A stretch of 64,000 bases of DNA from Solibacillus sp. FSL K6-1523 (GCF_038005225.1 NZ_JBBOSU010000001.1:2406001-2470000); one strand, 5' to 3'; shown: positions 27,042-37,008, counted from the stretch's first letter. The notes: a model not told the origin generated them from the letters alone. Made by a program: numbers and translations.

Positions 27042-28205
27042 TTACATTCTTTTCAGTTTTTCATACTCCAGTTGTAACTGCTCAATACGTTTTCGTCCTT
27101 CATCACGATTGCGTACTGTTTCGGCTTGAATCTGCTTCGTTTCTTCAATTCCCGCCATAATTGATCGCCAAGTTGTTTCAATTGTTTCAACCTTAATGCT
27201 TGGACTACCTGCTTGACGTGCAATGTTCACCGAATTTTGACGTACATTTTCTGCATTGCGCACGAGCATTTCATTTGTACGTTTATCAAGCTCCGCCATC
27301 GATTCCGAAACTAATTTTTGACGTTGCATCGTTACCGCATGAATTAACCCTTGCTTAAAAATAGGAATCGTCGTCACAAACGCAGAGTTAATCTTTCCAA
27401 TAAGGTGATTATTCCCTTGCTGCATCAAGCGGATTTGAGGCGCCGATTGGAATGAAACTTGCTGTGCCATTTCTAAATCATAAGCACGTTGCTCAAGTAA
27501 TTCAATGCCGCGCGTTACCGTTTCAAGCTCCATAATGGCTTCATGATCTCCCGCATCTGCTTGTGCAGAAAGAGCCGGTAATTTGTCACGTAACTCGATA
27601 ACTTTTAAATCAATCGCCGCCACATGCTCACTTAATGTATGGAAATAATTTAAGTTTTCATCATACATTTGCTCCAACTGAACCGTATTGCGTTTCATTT
27701 CGATTTCATATTTTTGGATTTCCGTGTAAACTACGTCGACTTCCTTATTCATCGTATCGTATTTTGACAAGATGCTGTCAAGCTTCTCTTTACTTTTTGA
27801 GAACAATTTCTTCAAAAAGCCTTTTTTCTCTTCTTCCTGGAAATCAACTGGGTCAAAACGATCCATAATTTTATTTAAATTATTCAATAGTGTCGTTGAT
27901 TTTTCTAAATTGCTTTGCTTAATCGTTGCCAACATACGGTCTGAAAATGTCGAAATACCCGTAGCTGTTTCCTTACCAAATTCTAATACAGCAATTTGAT
28001 TTTTTACGTCGATTTTTTGTGCCAATGTTTGAACGGATGGTTGTTGTTTCAATGCCTCTTGTCGTTGGCGAATTTGCGATAGCTCTTGCTCATTCACTAA
28101 AACTTGTGGTGCAGGTGCAGGTGCAGGCGTTGTCACCTCGTGAATCGGCTGCTCTTGCTGCTGCGTACGTTTATCTAAGTCATCAAATAATGGATTCTCT
28201 GTCAT
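27042..28205 (-). CDS. telA: TelA-family toxic-anion resistance protein
   Basis: 387 residues. A Pro/Ala-rich N-terminal linker is followed by an all-helical body typical of TelA/YceH: KKGFLKKLFSKSKEKLDSIL, then long coiled-coil stretches, LEQRAYDLEMAQQVSFQSAPQI-like core, and a C-terminal IAGIEETKQIQAETVRNR. The family is tied to tellurite and lantibiotic/envelope stress tolerance, often next to an XpaC-like gene; here it stands alone with its own terminator. Confidence 0.88.
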   Translation of the reverse strand: MTENPLFDDLDKRTQQQEQPIHEVTTPAPAPAPQVLVNEQELSQIRQRQEALKQQPSVQTLAQKIDVKNQIAVLEFGKETATGISTFSDRMLATIKQSNLEKSTTLLNNLNKIMDRFDPVDFQEEEKKGFLKKLFSKSKEKLDSILSKYDTMNKEVDVVYTEIQKYEIEMKRNTVQLEQMYDENLNYFHTLSEHVAAIDLKVIELRDKLPALSAQADAGDHEAIMELETVTRGIELLEQRAYDLEMAQQVSFQSAPQIRLMQQGNNHLIGKINSAFVTTIPIFKQGLIHAVTMQRQKLVSESMAELDKRTNEMLVRNAENVRQNSVNIARQAGSPSIKVETIETTWRSIMAGIEETKQIQAETVRNRDEGRKRIEQLQLEYEKLKRM

Positions 28206-28508
28206 CTATATCCCCCGTTTTTATAGTCTATTATTACATACGAATTAACACATAAAAGGTTTCACATTCCTTAAATTATATACCATTTACACTAAAAATA
28301 CATGATTGCATTGTGTAGGACATTCGAACATTAATAATAAATTGAAATGTTACAATATTAATAGTATTATAATACTATTAAATCCAATATTTTCTCTTAA
28401 ATTTATTTTACATCATTTTAAATTGTCAGTTAATTATGCTAATCCGAAATAATTATTAGAAAAATAGGATTCAGTCATACATACGTATTTCTAGGGAGGC
28501 TCAAATTT
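28206..28508. other. Divergent intergenic region
   Basis: Promoter region between telA and the chemotaxis receptor; very AT-rich with repeated TTAATA words. No gene found. Confidence 0.5.
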
Positions 28509-30503
28509 ATGAAATTATCCATTCGATGGCGAATAATTGGACTTGTTGTAGTCATCGTCATTGCGGGACTTGGTTCATTAGCTACAATTAGTTCAACAAT
28601 CATTAAAAATAAAACGGTTGATTCCGTTACCGAACAAAGTGGTACCCTTGTCACACAAGTATCCTCTACAATCACAACCTTTTTAAGCACATATGAGCAA
28701 GTACTCTATAATATGTCCATTTCAGAAGAGGTCAAAAAGTTTGCGCAAGCCGAGGACCATACTTATAACGGCGAGGCAGATTCGCTCTACCGGAAACAAC
28801 TCGAAAATTTTACGACAAGCTTTCCTGCAACCTCAGCTATTTATTTTGCGAACCAAGACCTGATTACGATTCATCCACATTTTGATGACATCAAAAATAT
28901 TCGCTCCCTGACACGTACATGGTATCAAAACAGTATCCACAACGCAGATAAGGTGCAATGGTCTTCCCCTTATATTGATAAAGCGACAGGAGAATATACA
29001 CTTACCGCTTCTGTTGCGGTGAAAGTTGACAGGAAAATTGTTGGGGTTCTCGGTGTCGACATTTTAATATCCCAATTAACTGCGATGGTTGAAGATATTG
29101 AGTTAGGCTATGAAGGCTACCCAATTATCATTGATTCAAGGGGAATTGCAATTGTTCACCCGACCAATGTAGGCGAAAATCTTAAGGAACAAGAGACCAT
29201 AGCCAGCATACTCGCATCGTCAGCAATGAATGATGCCGTAAAAGCAAAAATAGACGGGGAAAATCATACAATTATCTATGCAAAAGTCCCTGATATTAAT
29301 TGGACGATTGCTGCAGTTTATAAAGAATCGAACCTTAATGCAACTGCTACAGACATTCAGAAAGTTATTTTCTTCGTCACTATTTTTATTTTAATCATAA
29401 CTTTTATCGTACTTTACTTCTTTATTTCGCGAATGATCAAGCCTCTTTACACGCTTGGAACATTGATGGGACGCGTATCAAATGGGGATTTGACGGTACA
29501 AATTCAAGTCAAAACACAGGATGAGATTGGCCGACTTGCACATCATTTTAATCAAATGATTACGAATATGAAAGAAATTGTTGGCGTCGTCCAGCATTCT
29601 TCTTCCAATGTTGAAAGTCGTTCCCATCATTTAAGTGCGATGGCGGAAGAAACGAGTGCATCTAGCATTGAAGTTTCACAAGCTATTGGAGAAATTGCAG
29701 CAAGTGCTACGGAGTCATCTGAACACGCGGATGCAGTTACGCTACAAGCGACGCAATTAGGTTCCGAAATTGATAAAATGCATGAGCAAACAATAGCCGT
29801 TCAACAAACAACGACTGAAATGGGGCAATTAAATACATTGGGCCAACAGAAAATGCGCGACTTGTTAAAAAGCTTCGAGCATTCCAAACATGATTTGTAT
29901 GCAATGTCGAATGTCGTAGCAGCACTTGAAACGAAAATTACGTCAATTGAGTCTGTCATTGACAGTATTTCTTCCATTTCTGCCCAAACGAATTTACTTG
30001 CCTTAAACGCCTCCATTGAAGCAGCACGGGCTGGCGTTCACGGAAAAGGCTTTGCTGTTGTTGCCACGGAAGTACGAAAACTAGCCGAGCAATCCGCTGC
30101 CGCTACCGAGCAAGTGAGAGCAACCATCTCTGCATTAGAAGTCGAATCGCATTCCGTTACAACACAAATGTATGAAATGGAACAAACCTTTGACAATCAA
30201 GGCATTGTAGTGGAAGAAACAACACAAACATTTAACCAATTGTCGAACAACATGACAACAATCGAACACTCTTTTGAATTACTCGCAGCAGAAATTCAAG
30301 AAATGATTCTTTACAAGGATAATGTTCTTTCCACAATCGGGGAAATGTCGACAAATGCGCAAACCGTTGCCGCTACTTGTGAAGAAGTGAGCGCTTCCTC
30401 CGATGAACAGCTCCGTGCCATTCAATCGGTTGCCGAAGCCTCTGAGCAACTAAACAGTTTAAGCAATGATTTAGCCGTTGCCATTAGCCGTTTTAAAATA
30501 TAG
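28509..30503 (+). CDS. Methyl-accepting chemotaxis protein
   Basis: 664 residues, AGGGAGG ribosome site. Membrane helix 1 at about 10-33, an extracellular double-Cache ligand domain (about 35-280; [20 protein letters not shown] and [13 protein letters not shown] are dCache landmarks), helix 2 at about 290-312, HAMP, then the signalling domain with hairpin tip [20 protein letters not shown]. It senses a small solute outside and controls CheA. dCache receptors often bind amino or carboxylic acids. The gene is monocistronic. Confidence 0.95.
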   Translation: MKLSIRWRIIGLVVVIVIAGLGSLATISSTIIKNKTVDSVTEQSGTLVTQVSSTITTFLSTYEQVLYNMSISEEVKKFAQAEDHTYNGEADSLYRKQLENFTTSFPATSAIYFANQDLITIHPHFDDIKNIRSLTRTWYQNSIHNADKVQWSSPYIDKATGEYTLTASVAVKVDRKIVGVLGVDILISQLTAMVEDIELGYEGYPIIIDSRGIAIVHPTNVGENLKEQETIASILASSAMNDAVKAKIDGENHTIIYAKVPDINWTIAAVYKESNLNATATDIQKVIFFVTIFILIITFIVLYFFISRMIKPLYTLGTLMGRVSNGDLTVQIQVKTQDEIGRLAHHFNQMITNMKEIVGVVQHSSSNVESRSHHLSAMAEETSASSIEVSQAIGEIAASATESSEHADAVTLQATQLGSEIDKMHEQTIAVQQTTTEMGQLNTLGQQKMRDLLKSFEHSKHDLYAMSNVVAALETKITSIESVIDSISSISAQTNLLALNASIEAARAGVHGKGFAVVATEVRKLAEQSAAATEQVRATISALEVESHSVTTQMYEMEQTFDNQGIVVEETTQTFNQLSNNMTTIEHSFELLAAEIQEMILYKDNVLSTIGEMSTNAQTVAATCEEVSASSDEQLRAIQSVAEASEQLNSLSNDLAVAISRFKI

Positions 30504-30520
30504 CCGATTATAAATAAAAT

Positions 30521-30569
30521 ACGCGTTCGATTGAAGGGGCTGCCCTATTCAATTGAACGCGTTTTTTTA
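30521..30569 (+). terminator. Terminator of the chemotaxis receptor gene
   Basis: ACGCGTTCGATTGAA pairs with TTCAATTGAACGCGT, then seven T residues. Confidence 0.85.
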
Positions 30570-30597
30570 TTAGTTGTTGAATTCCTTACGAAAAAAG

Positions 30598-30636
30598 AAT
30601 GTCCTTTTTATGCGCGAAAGGACATCTTTTCAAGTC
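30598..30636. repeat. Second hairpin after the receptor terminator
   Basis: GAATGTCCTTT pairs with GAAAGGACATCTTTTC; could be a terminator in the minus direction for transcripts coming from the CRISPR side. Confidence 0.45.
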
Positions 30637-30897
30637 TACTATTGGGGGAGAGACCTACTACCCACATTTATTAACATGAGCATATTTATATAATACCCGG
30701 AAATAAGAAATTGAAACTTCTATTTTAAAAGAAATTATTTTGGGGAGAATTTTTGTTACGTGGGCTCCCCTCTTATTAGCCTGTATTTTGCTTTAAATTC
30801 ATTTTTAAAATTTGCTTTCATTAATAATGCAATCTGTTGCTCACCTGTATTTGGATTTTGTTCTAGTGGATTAATGATTAACTCTCTTTTGCGTGAG

Positions 30898-31129
30898 ATT
30901 CCAATCCACTAATCTAATACAAGGTGAGACACATTTGGCTATGTCTATCTTACGCAGCATTAACATTTCAATCCACTCACCTAATACAAGGTGTGACGAG
31001 CAGTTTTAGCAACTAAAACACTGTCCACTGATTTCAATCCACTCACCTAATACAAGGTGAGACCAGCCCACAAAAAAACTAACAAGGGTGGTATTCATTT
31101 CAATCCACTCACCTAATACAAGGTGAGAC
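30898..31129 (-). CRISPR. Short orphan CRISPR array, type I-C-like repeat
   Basis: Four 33-bp repeats at 30898-30930, 30965-30997, 31031-31063 and 31097-31129, with three unrelated spacers of 34, 33 and 33 bp. On the minus strand the repeat begins GTCTCACCTTG and ends GTGGATTGAAAT, the end typical of type I-C repeats, and holds a CTCACCT/AGGTGAG stem. The repeat at 30898 is degenerate in the stem and the one at 30965 has one change, so 30898 is the leader-distal end and the leader should lie above 31130. No cas gene is in the window. Confidence 0.93.
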
Positions 31130-31364
31130 TGTGAAATTAGGTGTATAAACATCATATTTCACTTAAAACTAACAAAAATATCACCTTTACAACACTTAAG
31201 TCCTGAATAACAATAAAAAAACAGGTAACAATCTATAGAATAATTGGTGCGAGTGTTCCAGGGTTTTCATGTTTGCTTATGATTCGCACCATATAAAAAA
31301 TCACAATGTAGATTTGCTTGGCACAAATTATTTATATCATTTCGCCCTATCCACATTTTTTGAC
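31130..31364. other. Presumed CRISPR leader side, no gene
   Basis: AT-rich, with an inverted GGTGCGA...TTCGCACC pair at about 31228-31290 that could form a large hairpin. Direct support for leader activity is lacking. Confidence 0.35.
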
Positions 31365-31538
31365 TCATTCAATTGGAGTTGTTACTAAAAGTGAGCTACA
31401 AACTATGTGTGTCCCAAAAAATTTAAGCATAAGTATTGCTTCGTGTTTCGATAGATCACTTTCTGTCGCCCAATAATCCGGAATCTCATACGCCTTCAAC
31501 TTTTGTTTCAACACCTCAATACACGCCCATTTACTCAC
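31365..31538 (-). CDS. Short open frame, possible remnant
   Basis: 57 codons from GTG 31538, with TTGAGG immediately upstream. Starts VSKWACIEVLKQKLKAYEIP and has an acidic middle (DYWATESDLSKHEA). Not recognised; could be a decayed gene. Confidence 0.3.
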   Translation of the reverse strand: MSKWACIEVLKQKLKAYEIPDYWATESDLSKHEAILMLKFFGTHIVCSSLLVTTPIE

Positions 31539-31648
31539 CTCAACTACCTACAATATTCGACAGTCTTTGTATTAACCCTTCTCTTATATGGATATTCTTT
31601 AGTAATGCTTTCACATAAACTAAAGAACTAGAAGCATCCACACCATTG

Positions 31649-31680
31649 AAAAAGGAACTGTCCATTTTCAGACAGCTCCT
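31649..31680 (-). terminator. Terminator of the ketodeoxyuronate operon
   Basis: AGGAGCTGTC...GACAGTTCCT then TTTTTC on the minus strand, just after eda. Confidence 0.75.
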
Positions 31681-31689
31681 CATACCGCT

Positions 31690-32307
31690 TTATTTAATCA
31701 CTTCAAGCCATGCTTTTACTTCTTTAGCAAGGAGGACCCACTCATTCTTTTGAATCCACTCTTTTTTCAGTAAATCACTACCTGCACCTACAGCCATAGC
31801 GCCCGCTTCTAAATAACTTTTAGCTGTTTCAATCGAAATTCCACCAGTCGTCATTATTTGTATATGCGCGAGTGGACCTTTCACATCTTTAATAAATTTC
31901 GGACCTAACGAAGATGCAGGGAATAATTTGACCGTTTCCGCGCCTGCTGCATAAGCTGTTTGCATTTCTGATGGCGTAAACACTCCCGGTATAACAGGAA
32001 TATTAGCGCTCAGTGCATATTTTACAACCTCTAAATTTAATGACGGTGAAACAATGAACTGAGCTCCTGCTTGAATGGCTTCTTCGCATTGCGAAACCGT
32101 TAATACCGTACCAGCACCGACTAACACTTGGTGACCAAACTGCTCTTTAGCCTGTTGAATCATTTCAATCGCTTTGACTGTATCCAACGTAATTTCAATC
32201 GCTCGAATGCCCCCATCAATCAGGGCACGGATCACTTCTTCACTTTTTTCATAAGGAACTTTACGTAAAACCGGAATCAAATTGATATCATTTAAAATTG
32301 TATACAT
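31690..32307 (-). CDS. eda: KDPG aldolase (2-dehydro-3-deoxy-phosphogluconate aldolase)
   Basis: 205 residues from ATG 32307. Splits KDPG into pyruvate and glyceraldehyde-3-phosphate, the last step of this pathway. Seen: IRAIEITLDT (catalytic Glu), VGAGTVLT, the Schiff-base Lys in TVKLFPAS and the phosphate loop TTGGIS. Last gene of the operon, 14 nt after kdgK. Confidence 0.95.
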   Translation of the reverse strand: MYTILNDINLIPVLRKVPYEKSEEVIRALIDGGIRAIEITLDTVKAIEMIQQAKEQFGHQVLVGAGTVLTVSQCEEAIQAGAQFIVSPSLNLEVVKYALSANIPVIPGVFTPSEMQTAYAAGAETVKLFPASSLGPKFIKDVKGPLAHIQIMTTGGISIETAKSYLEAGAMAVGAGSDLLKKEWIQKNEWVLLAKEVKAWLEVIK

Positions 32308-32320
32308 CACTGTGTGCCCC

Positions 32321-33268
32321 TTATCTTTCTATGTTTTCTCTTGTACCTAAAAATACTTCAAGATCCTCAAAATAAGGTAACCCTTCATTATCCCCCTGCA
32401 CTTGAATTACCATTGCGCCAACAGCATTTGCTAGATGAATTACCTTTTCCAGCGCCCAACCTTGTAAAATTCCATATAAAAATGCTGCGTCAAATCCATC
32501 ACCTGCACCTACTGTATCTACAACATTATTCACTTCAAATCCAGGTATCGTAATCCAACTATTATTTTGATAAAAGGAAGCACCTTTAGCTCCCTCTTTC
32601 ACAATGACATGTTCAAATGAATACGCTGAAATTTTTTCAAATAGTATATCATCATCCGTTGTATTAAAAATAAGCTCTAACTCATCTCTTCCAGTTAAGA
32701 GATAATCAACATATGGCAAATACGTTAAAATCGTTTCTCTTGCCAGTTCCTTCGACCAAAGCTTTAACCGAATATTTGGATCCAATGAAACTTTTACCCC
32801 GTTTGCTTTTGCGAGTTTAATCGCTTCCAAAATGACTTGTCGATTTTGTTCGGTAATTGCAGGAAACACACCTGTTACATGAAGTATTTTCGCCGATTTA
32901 ATATACGCTATAGGTAAATTTTCCGGCGTCAGTGTTTCAGTAGGAGAGTTTTTTCGATAATAAAATGTTTTTGCGTCTCCAGATTCGCGAATTTCTTTAA
33001 AGTTTAAAGATGTCGCATATCCTTCTACTAATTTCACTTCCGAAATATCGATGCCTTCTCCTCGAACGGTATTCAAAATATGACGTCCAAATTCATCTTT
33101 TCCTAAACGGCTAATCCAGCCTGTTTGTAATCCTAAACGAGCACAGCCAATAATCACATTTAGTTCTGCACCACCAATTTTACGTTCAAATTGATTGACA
33201 AAACGTAAAGGCCCTTTTGCACCCGGGTCAAACGTAATCATGCCGTCCCCAATTGTTATAATATCCAT
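32321..33268 (-). CDS. kdgK: 2-dehydro-3-deoxygluconokinase
   Basis: 315 residues, PfkB family. Phosphorylates KDG to KDPG. The N-terminal GGAELNVIIGCARLG substrate motif and the C-terminal ATP/catalytic motif VDTVGAGDGFDAAFLYG (base Asp) are present. AGGG-type ribosome site. Operon context between a KduD-like SDR and eda fixes the substrate better than sequence alone. Confidence 0.93.
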   Translation of the reverse strand: MDIITIGDGMITFDPGAKGPLRFVNQFERKIGGAELNVIIGCARLGLQTGWISRLGKDEFGRHILNTVRGEGIDISEVKLVEGYATSLNFKEIRESGDAKTFYYRKNSPTETLTPENLPIAYIKSAKILHVTGVFPAITEQNRQVILEAIKLAKANGVKVSLDPNIRLKLWSKELARETILTYLPYVDYLLTGRDELELIFNTTDDDILFEKISAYSFEHVIVKEGAKGASFYQNNSWITIPGFEVNNVVDTVGAGDGFDAAFLYGILQGWALEKVIHLANAVGAMVIQVQGDNEGLPYFEDLEVFLGTRENIER

Positions 33269-33294
33269 TCCTGCACCCTCTCGCTGTCCTAAAA

Positions 33295-34059
33295 TTAACG
33301 ACCCATCCAGCCTCCATCAACAACTAAAACATGCCCCGTCACATAATCTGATGCTTTTGACGCTAAAAAGACCGCTGCTCCTGCAATATCTTCGCTTTGC
33401 CCCCAACGCCCTGCAGGAATACGCTCTAAAATCGCTGTACTACGCGTTTCATCATTTCGCAGTGCTTCTGTATTATTTGTTGAAATATAACCCGGTGCAA
33501 TTGCATTCACTTGAATATTCTTCGCAGCCCACTCATTCGCCAATGCCTTCGTAAGCCCCGCTACCGCATGTTTACTTGCAGTATAACTCGGGACATTTAT
33601 CCCACCTTGGAATGATAATAAGGAAGCGATATTTACAATTTTGCCGCTTCCATTTTGGATCATTTGATTTCCAACTTCTTGACATAGCGTAAATACAGCA
33701 TTTACGTTCACATTCATGACACGGTTCCATTCGTCTTCTGGGTGTTGTGCAGCTGGCTCACGATAAATAATGCCTGCGTTATTGACTAAAATATTTATTT
33801 CATGCTTTTTTAATAGTGGCTGTATTTTTCCGCGTAAATTTTCAACATCACTTAAATCAATTAAATATGTATCAAATTTACCGCCTACTTTTGTAATTTC
33901 TTCTTGCGTTTCTTGCATATTATTTTGGTGACCTACTAAGATCACATGTGCTCCTGAAGCTGCCATACCAACCGCAATGGCTTGCCCGATCCCTGTACGA
34001 GCACCTGTTACTAACGCTGTCTTCCCTTTTAGTGAAAAAAAGTCTAATTGAAAATTCAT
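33295..34059 (-). CDS. Short-chain dehydrogenase, second KduD/gluconate-5-dehydrogenase-like copy
   Basis: 254 residues, AAGGAGG site. NAD-binding TGARTGIGQA, NNAG, catalytic Ser/Tyr-Lys in YTASKHAVAGLTKAL, and the typical YISTNNTEALRND-type C-terminal loop of the 2-deoxygluconate/gluconate dehydrogenase group. It is clearly related to the SDR at 34987-35742 but not a recent copy. It may oxidise or reduce a different sugar acid (for example 5-ketogluconate) or act on the other epimer of DKII. Confidence 0.88.
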   Translation of the reverse strand: MNFQLDFFSLKGKTALVTGARTGIGQAIAVGMAASGAHVILVGHQNNMQETQEEITKVGGKFDTYLIDLSDVENLRGKIQPLLKKHEINILVNNAGIIYREPAAQHPEDEWNRVMNVNVNAVFTLCQEVGNQMIQNGSGKIVNIASLLSFQGGINVPSYTASKHAVAGLTKALANEWAAKNIQVNAIAPGYISTNNTEALRNDETRSTAILERIPAGRWGQSEDIAGAAVFLASKASDYVTGHVLVVDGGWMGR

Positions 34060-34967
34060 TTTAATTCCCTCCTTCTATACTGGATAAAATGCTCTAATGC
34101 ACCTGAACCGAGCAACACACCAAAAATGATGAGTGTTAAACTGATCCAGTGTATGACTGTAATCGGCTCTCCTAATAAAATAGCCGATCCTATTAATGCG
34201 AATAATGTATTTAAATTGATGAAAATTGATGACTTTGCCGCACCAACTTGTGGAATCGTATTGTTATAAAGCATGTGACCAAGTGCTGTTGCAATCGCCC
34301 CAGATCCAATTAATACCGCCCAAAACTGAAGATTGCTATACGGAAGTTCTTTAAATCCACTTGGTTCAAGTAGTAAGCTCAACACCGCTAAAGTAAATGA
34401 GCCAATTAAAAACATATAAGCTGTTAGCAGTCGAGGATCCATCGTTTTTGATGCTTTTGAAATAATAATAAAACTAAATACTTGAGAGAATATAGAGAAA
34501 AATACAAATGCATCACCCGCGGATAATAGAGCCGTTTCTCCACCTGTAAAAATGACCGCAACTACAATTCCCAACATCCCAATGATAAAACCAATCCACT
34601 GAATAATGGTTGGTAAGTTTTTCAACAGTAATGTTCCTAACACTGCTGTTAAAATCGGACCTGTCCCAATAATTAAACTCGCATTAGCACTCGTTGTTTT
34701 GCTAACACCTATCGACATTAATGAATGATGCAAAACAACATTTAATAAGGACCCTATGAGCACATATTTCCATTCCGTTCTCGTTAATCGACGAACAATC
34801 CCCAACGAAAATAAAATGATAAATACGACAATAGCTGCAATAAAAATACGGAGCGATGTCATCGTAATTGGTGACGCATTGGAAGTTAAATACTTCACAG
34901 CAGGAACATTAATTCCCCATATCAACATGACAAATACTAATATTCCATACGCTTTTATATTTGCCAT
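34056..34967 (-). CDS. EamA-family (DMT) transporter
   Basis: 303 residues if started at ATG 34967 (GGGG site 8 nt upstream; ATG 34973 is alternative). Ten membrane helices in two EamA halves. The stop overlaps the start of the following SDR by 4 nt (ATGA), so expression is coupled. It probably moves a sugar acid, or exports an intermediate. This is a second transporter besides the TRAP system of the same locus. Confidence 0.88.
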   Translation of the reverse strand: MANIKAYGILVFVMLIWGINVPAVKYLTSNASPITMTSLRIFIAAIVVFIILFSLGIVRRLTRTEWKYVLIGSLLNVVLHHSLMSIGVSKTTSANASLIIGTGPILTAVLGTLLLKNLPTIIQWIGFIIGMLGIVVAVIFTGGETALLSAGDAFVFFSIFSQVFSFIIISKASKTMDPRLLTAYMFLIGSFTLAVLSLLLEPSGFKELPYSNLQFWAVLIGSGAIATALGHMLYNNTIPQVGAAKSSIFINLNTLFALIGSAILLGEPITVIHWISLTLIIFGVLLGSGALEHFIQYRRRELK

Positions 34968-34986
34968 TTTCATAACCCCTTCGTTC

Positions 34987-35742
34987 TTAACGACCTAGCC
35001 AACCGCCATCCACTGCAATGGTAAAGCCATGAATGTAATTGGATGCATCCGATGCGAGGAAAATGACCGTCCCTTGCATATCTTGCCCAGAGCCCCAACG
35101 TCCTGCTGGAATTCGATCCATAATTTGTCGACTTCTCACTTCATCTTTCATTAATGCATCGTTCATTTCTGTCGCCATATACCCAGGTGCGATACAATTG
35201 ACATTGACACCTTTAGAAGCCCATTCATTTGCTAAAGACTTCGTAAATTGCATGACAGCCCCTTTACTCGCTGCGTAAGCTGGTACAGTTAAACCGCCTT
35301 GGAATGATAATAAAGAAGCTAAATTAATAATTTTCCCTTTACCTTTTTCCAACATCGGCTTCCCAAACTTTTGACATAAACTAAAGACTGCATTCGCATT
35401 GACATTCATAACAAACTCCCAATCATCTTGGGGGAATTCTACAGAGGGATGTCTCTTTTGAACACCTGCATTGTTTACTAAAATATCAATGTGACCTAAT
35501 TTTTCATTTATAATCGTTACTAACTGTGCATGATTCGCGATGTCACCAATATCAAAGGCAACTGAAATCGCTTTTACACCAAGTGCTTCTAATTCTGTTA
35601 CAACTTCTGGGCATTCCGTTCGTGAAATAATCGCGACATTCGCACCCGCACTAGCTAAACCGAGCGCCATTTCTTTTCCTAATCCGCGACTGCCTCCTGT
35701 AACAACTGCATTTTTACCTTGTAAACTAAATAATGTTTGCAT
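34987..35742 (-). CDS. kduD: 2-deoxy-D-gluconate 3-dehydrogenase / DKII reductase
   Basis: 251 residues. Converts 2,5-diketo-3-deoxygluconate (DKII) to KDG using NAD(P)H. TGGSRGLGKEMALGL, NNAGVQKRHP, catalytic YAASKGAVMQFTKSLANEWA and YMATEMNDALMKDE are the signature stretches of KduD. Between the zinc dehydrogenase and the EamA gene, with spacings of 10 and about 20 nt. Best KduD candidate of the two SDRs. Confidence 0.9.
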   Translation of the reverse strand: MQTLFSLQGKNAVVTGGSRGLGKEMALGLASAGANVAIISRTECPEVVTELEALGVKAISVAFDIGDIANHAQLVTIINEKLGHIDILVNNAGVQKRHPSVEFPQDDWEFVMNVNANAVFSLCQKFGKPMLEKGKGKIINLASLLSFQGGLTVPAYAASKGAVMQFTKSLANEWASKGVNVNCIAPGYMATEMNDALMKDEVRSRQIMDRIPAGRWGSGQDMQGTVIFLASDASNYIHGFTIAVDGGWLGR

Positions 35743-35752
35743 AAAAATCCTC

Positions 35753-36754
35753 CTAAAATGCGAATAAAACTTTTATTGCATCTGTTGGTGTTGTGAGTAG
35801 TTCAAAGCCTTCTTTTGCTTGTTCAGCCGGAAGTACATGCGTAATAATTTCTTCAAATTGCTTATGTTTTACTAATAAATCAAGTGCTAGTTCAATATCG
35901 CGATTTGTATAAACACGAACAAATTGCATTGATAGTTCTTTAAACATGCCTTGTAGTAAATTCAATTCTGCTGGTTTTTTATAGCCGGCCACAATAACAA
36001 CTGTCCCCTGCACTTTCACAATTTCCGTTACTTGAGCTAGCACAGCTGGATGACCTGCACAATCAAACACATAGTCGATTCCTGCGCCATTTGTTAATGT
36101 TTTTAACTGTTCTACGATTGAATCTGTTGCTGGATTAAATGTAGTAAACCCTAATTCATTTGCCTTTTTTAGCCTCAAGTCATTATTTTCAATGACGATC
36201 ACTTCTGATGCACCATATGCACGTAAAGTGAGTGCCACACATAAACCAATTGTTCCAGCTCCGTAAACAACAGCGCGATCCCCTGGTAAAAATCTTGCTT
36301 TTCGAACAGCATGAACGGCAACCGCAACTGGTTCTGCAAGTGAACCTACTTTTAATGAAAGCTCGTCTGGTAATGGAATAATCTTATCTGCTTGAACAGC
36401 CACATAATTAGCCATTCCTCCATCCACATCAATCCCGACTAATTTCAAATCATCACATACATGTGTTTGCCCCGTTTGACAAGGGATACATGTACCGCAA
36501 CTAATTAATGGATTGACTGTCACCTTTGTACCAATCGGATAAACTGGATGAGCACTTTCAATTGTTGCTGAAAATTCATGCCCAATAATTAATCGTGCTT
36601 GTGCACGCGGGTGTGTTCCCGCAAAAATATTTAAATCCGTTCCGCAAATACCTGCATATGCATTTTTCAATAATACATAACCTTCCGCAACGGCTGGTTT
36701 TTCAGTTTCTCCACACTCAACAATTTGAGGTGCTGTATAAAAAATCGCTTTCAT
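35753..36754 (-). CDS. Zinc-dependent sugar-acid/polyol dehydrogenase (YjmD-like)
   Basis: 333 residues from ATG 36754, with AGGAGG 8 nt upstream. Medium-chain dehydrogenase: catalytic zinc Cys in AGICGTDLNIF and His in IIGHEFSA, structural zinc cysteines in CGTCIPCQTGQTHVC, and cofactor loop VYGAGTIGLCVAL. Resembles the zinc dehydrogenase YjmD of the B. subtilis hexuronate locus. Probable substrate is a hexonate or uronate-derived alcohol. First gene after the structured gap at 36.8-37.0 kb. Confidence 0.88.
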   Translation of the reverse strand: MKAIFYTAPQIVECGETEKPAVAEGYVLLKNAYAGICGTDLNIFAGTHPRAQARLIIGHEFSATIESAHPVYPIGTKVTVNPLISCGTCIPCQTGQTHVCDDLKLVGIDVDGGMANYVAVQADKIIPLPDELSLKVGSLAEPVAVAVHAVRKARFLPGDRAVVYGAGTIGLCVALTLRAYGASEVIVIENNDLRLKKANELGFTTFNPATDSIVEQLKTLTNGAGIDYVFDCAGHPAVLAQVTEIVKVQGTVVIVAGYKKPAELNLLQGMFKELSMQFVRVYTNRDIELALDLLVKHKQFEEIITHVLPAEQAKEGFELLTTPTDAIKVLFAF

Positions 36755-36839
36755 GAACATAACCTCCTATTTATCAATTATGCCTTGGCTAACTTTTGTC
36801 CAGATTTTTTCGAACACGCTCGAAAATCTCCTCTAAAAA

Positions 36840-36998
36840 TCCGTGACATCCGCCGGGGCTTTGGGCCAACACGAGGTTGGTCACTCAGGCGTTGCCGCAG
36901 GACGCGGCGTTTTTAGCCAGAGTTCCCCTATTCAGTGGGGTTTCAAACCCACTGAAATAACTTAAATGAGGTACATTTCATAAATGGAGAAATGTACC
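36840..36998. repeat. GC-rich structured intergenic element with three hairpins
   Basis: Between dctM and the zinc dehydrogenase. A GC-rich block (36840-36914) has GCCAAC/GTTGGT and GCCGC-AGGAC-GCGGC hairpins, the latter followed by T5 on the plus strand. Then come TTCAGTGGG/CCCACTGAA (36931-36956) and a perfect 10-bp GGTACATTTC/GAAATGTACC hairpin (36970-36998). The core GCCGCAGGACGCGGCGTTTT recurs in similar form at 51732-51751, suggesting a repeat family. It may attenuate or process the long operon transcript. Confidence 0.6.
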
Positions 36999-37008
36999 GT
37001 TCATTAAC

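Noticed and set aside
30756-30890. Minus-strand open frame of about 45 codons running from the degenerate CRISPR repeat, reading KRELIINPLEQNPNTGEQQI then LLMKANFKNEFKAKYRLI.
   Set aside because: No start codon with a ribosome site, a stop just upstream inside the repeat, and no family recognised; may be a relic but cannot be supported as a gene.
36725-36916. 63-codon plus-strand frame in the operon gap, Arg-rich at its end.
   Set aside because: It runs through the GC-rich hairpin element and the dehydrogenase start region; coding signal not convincing.
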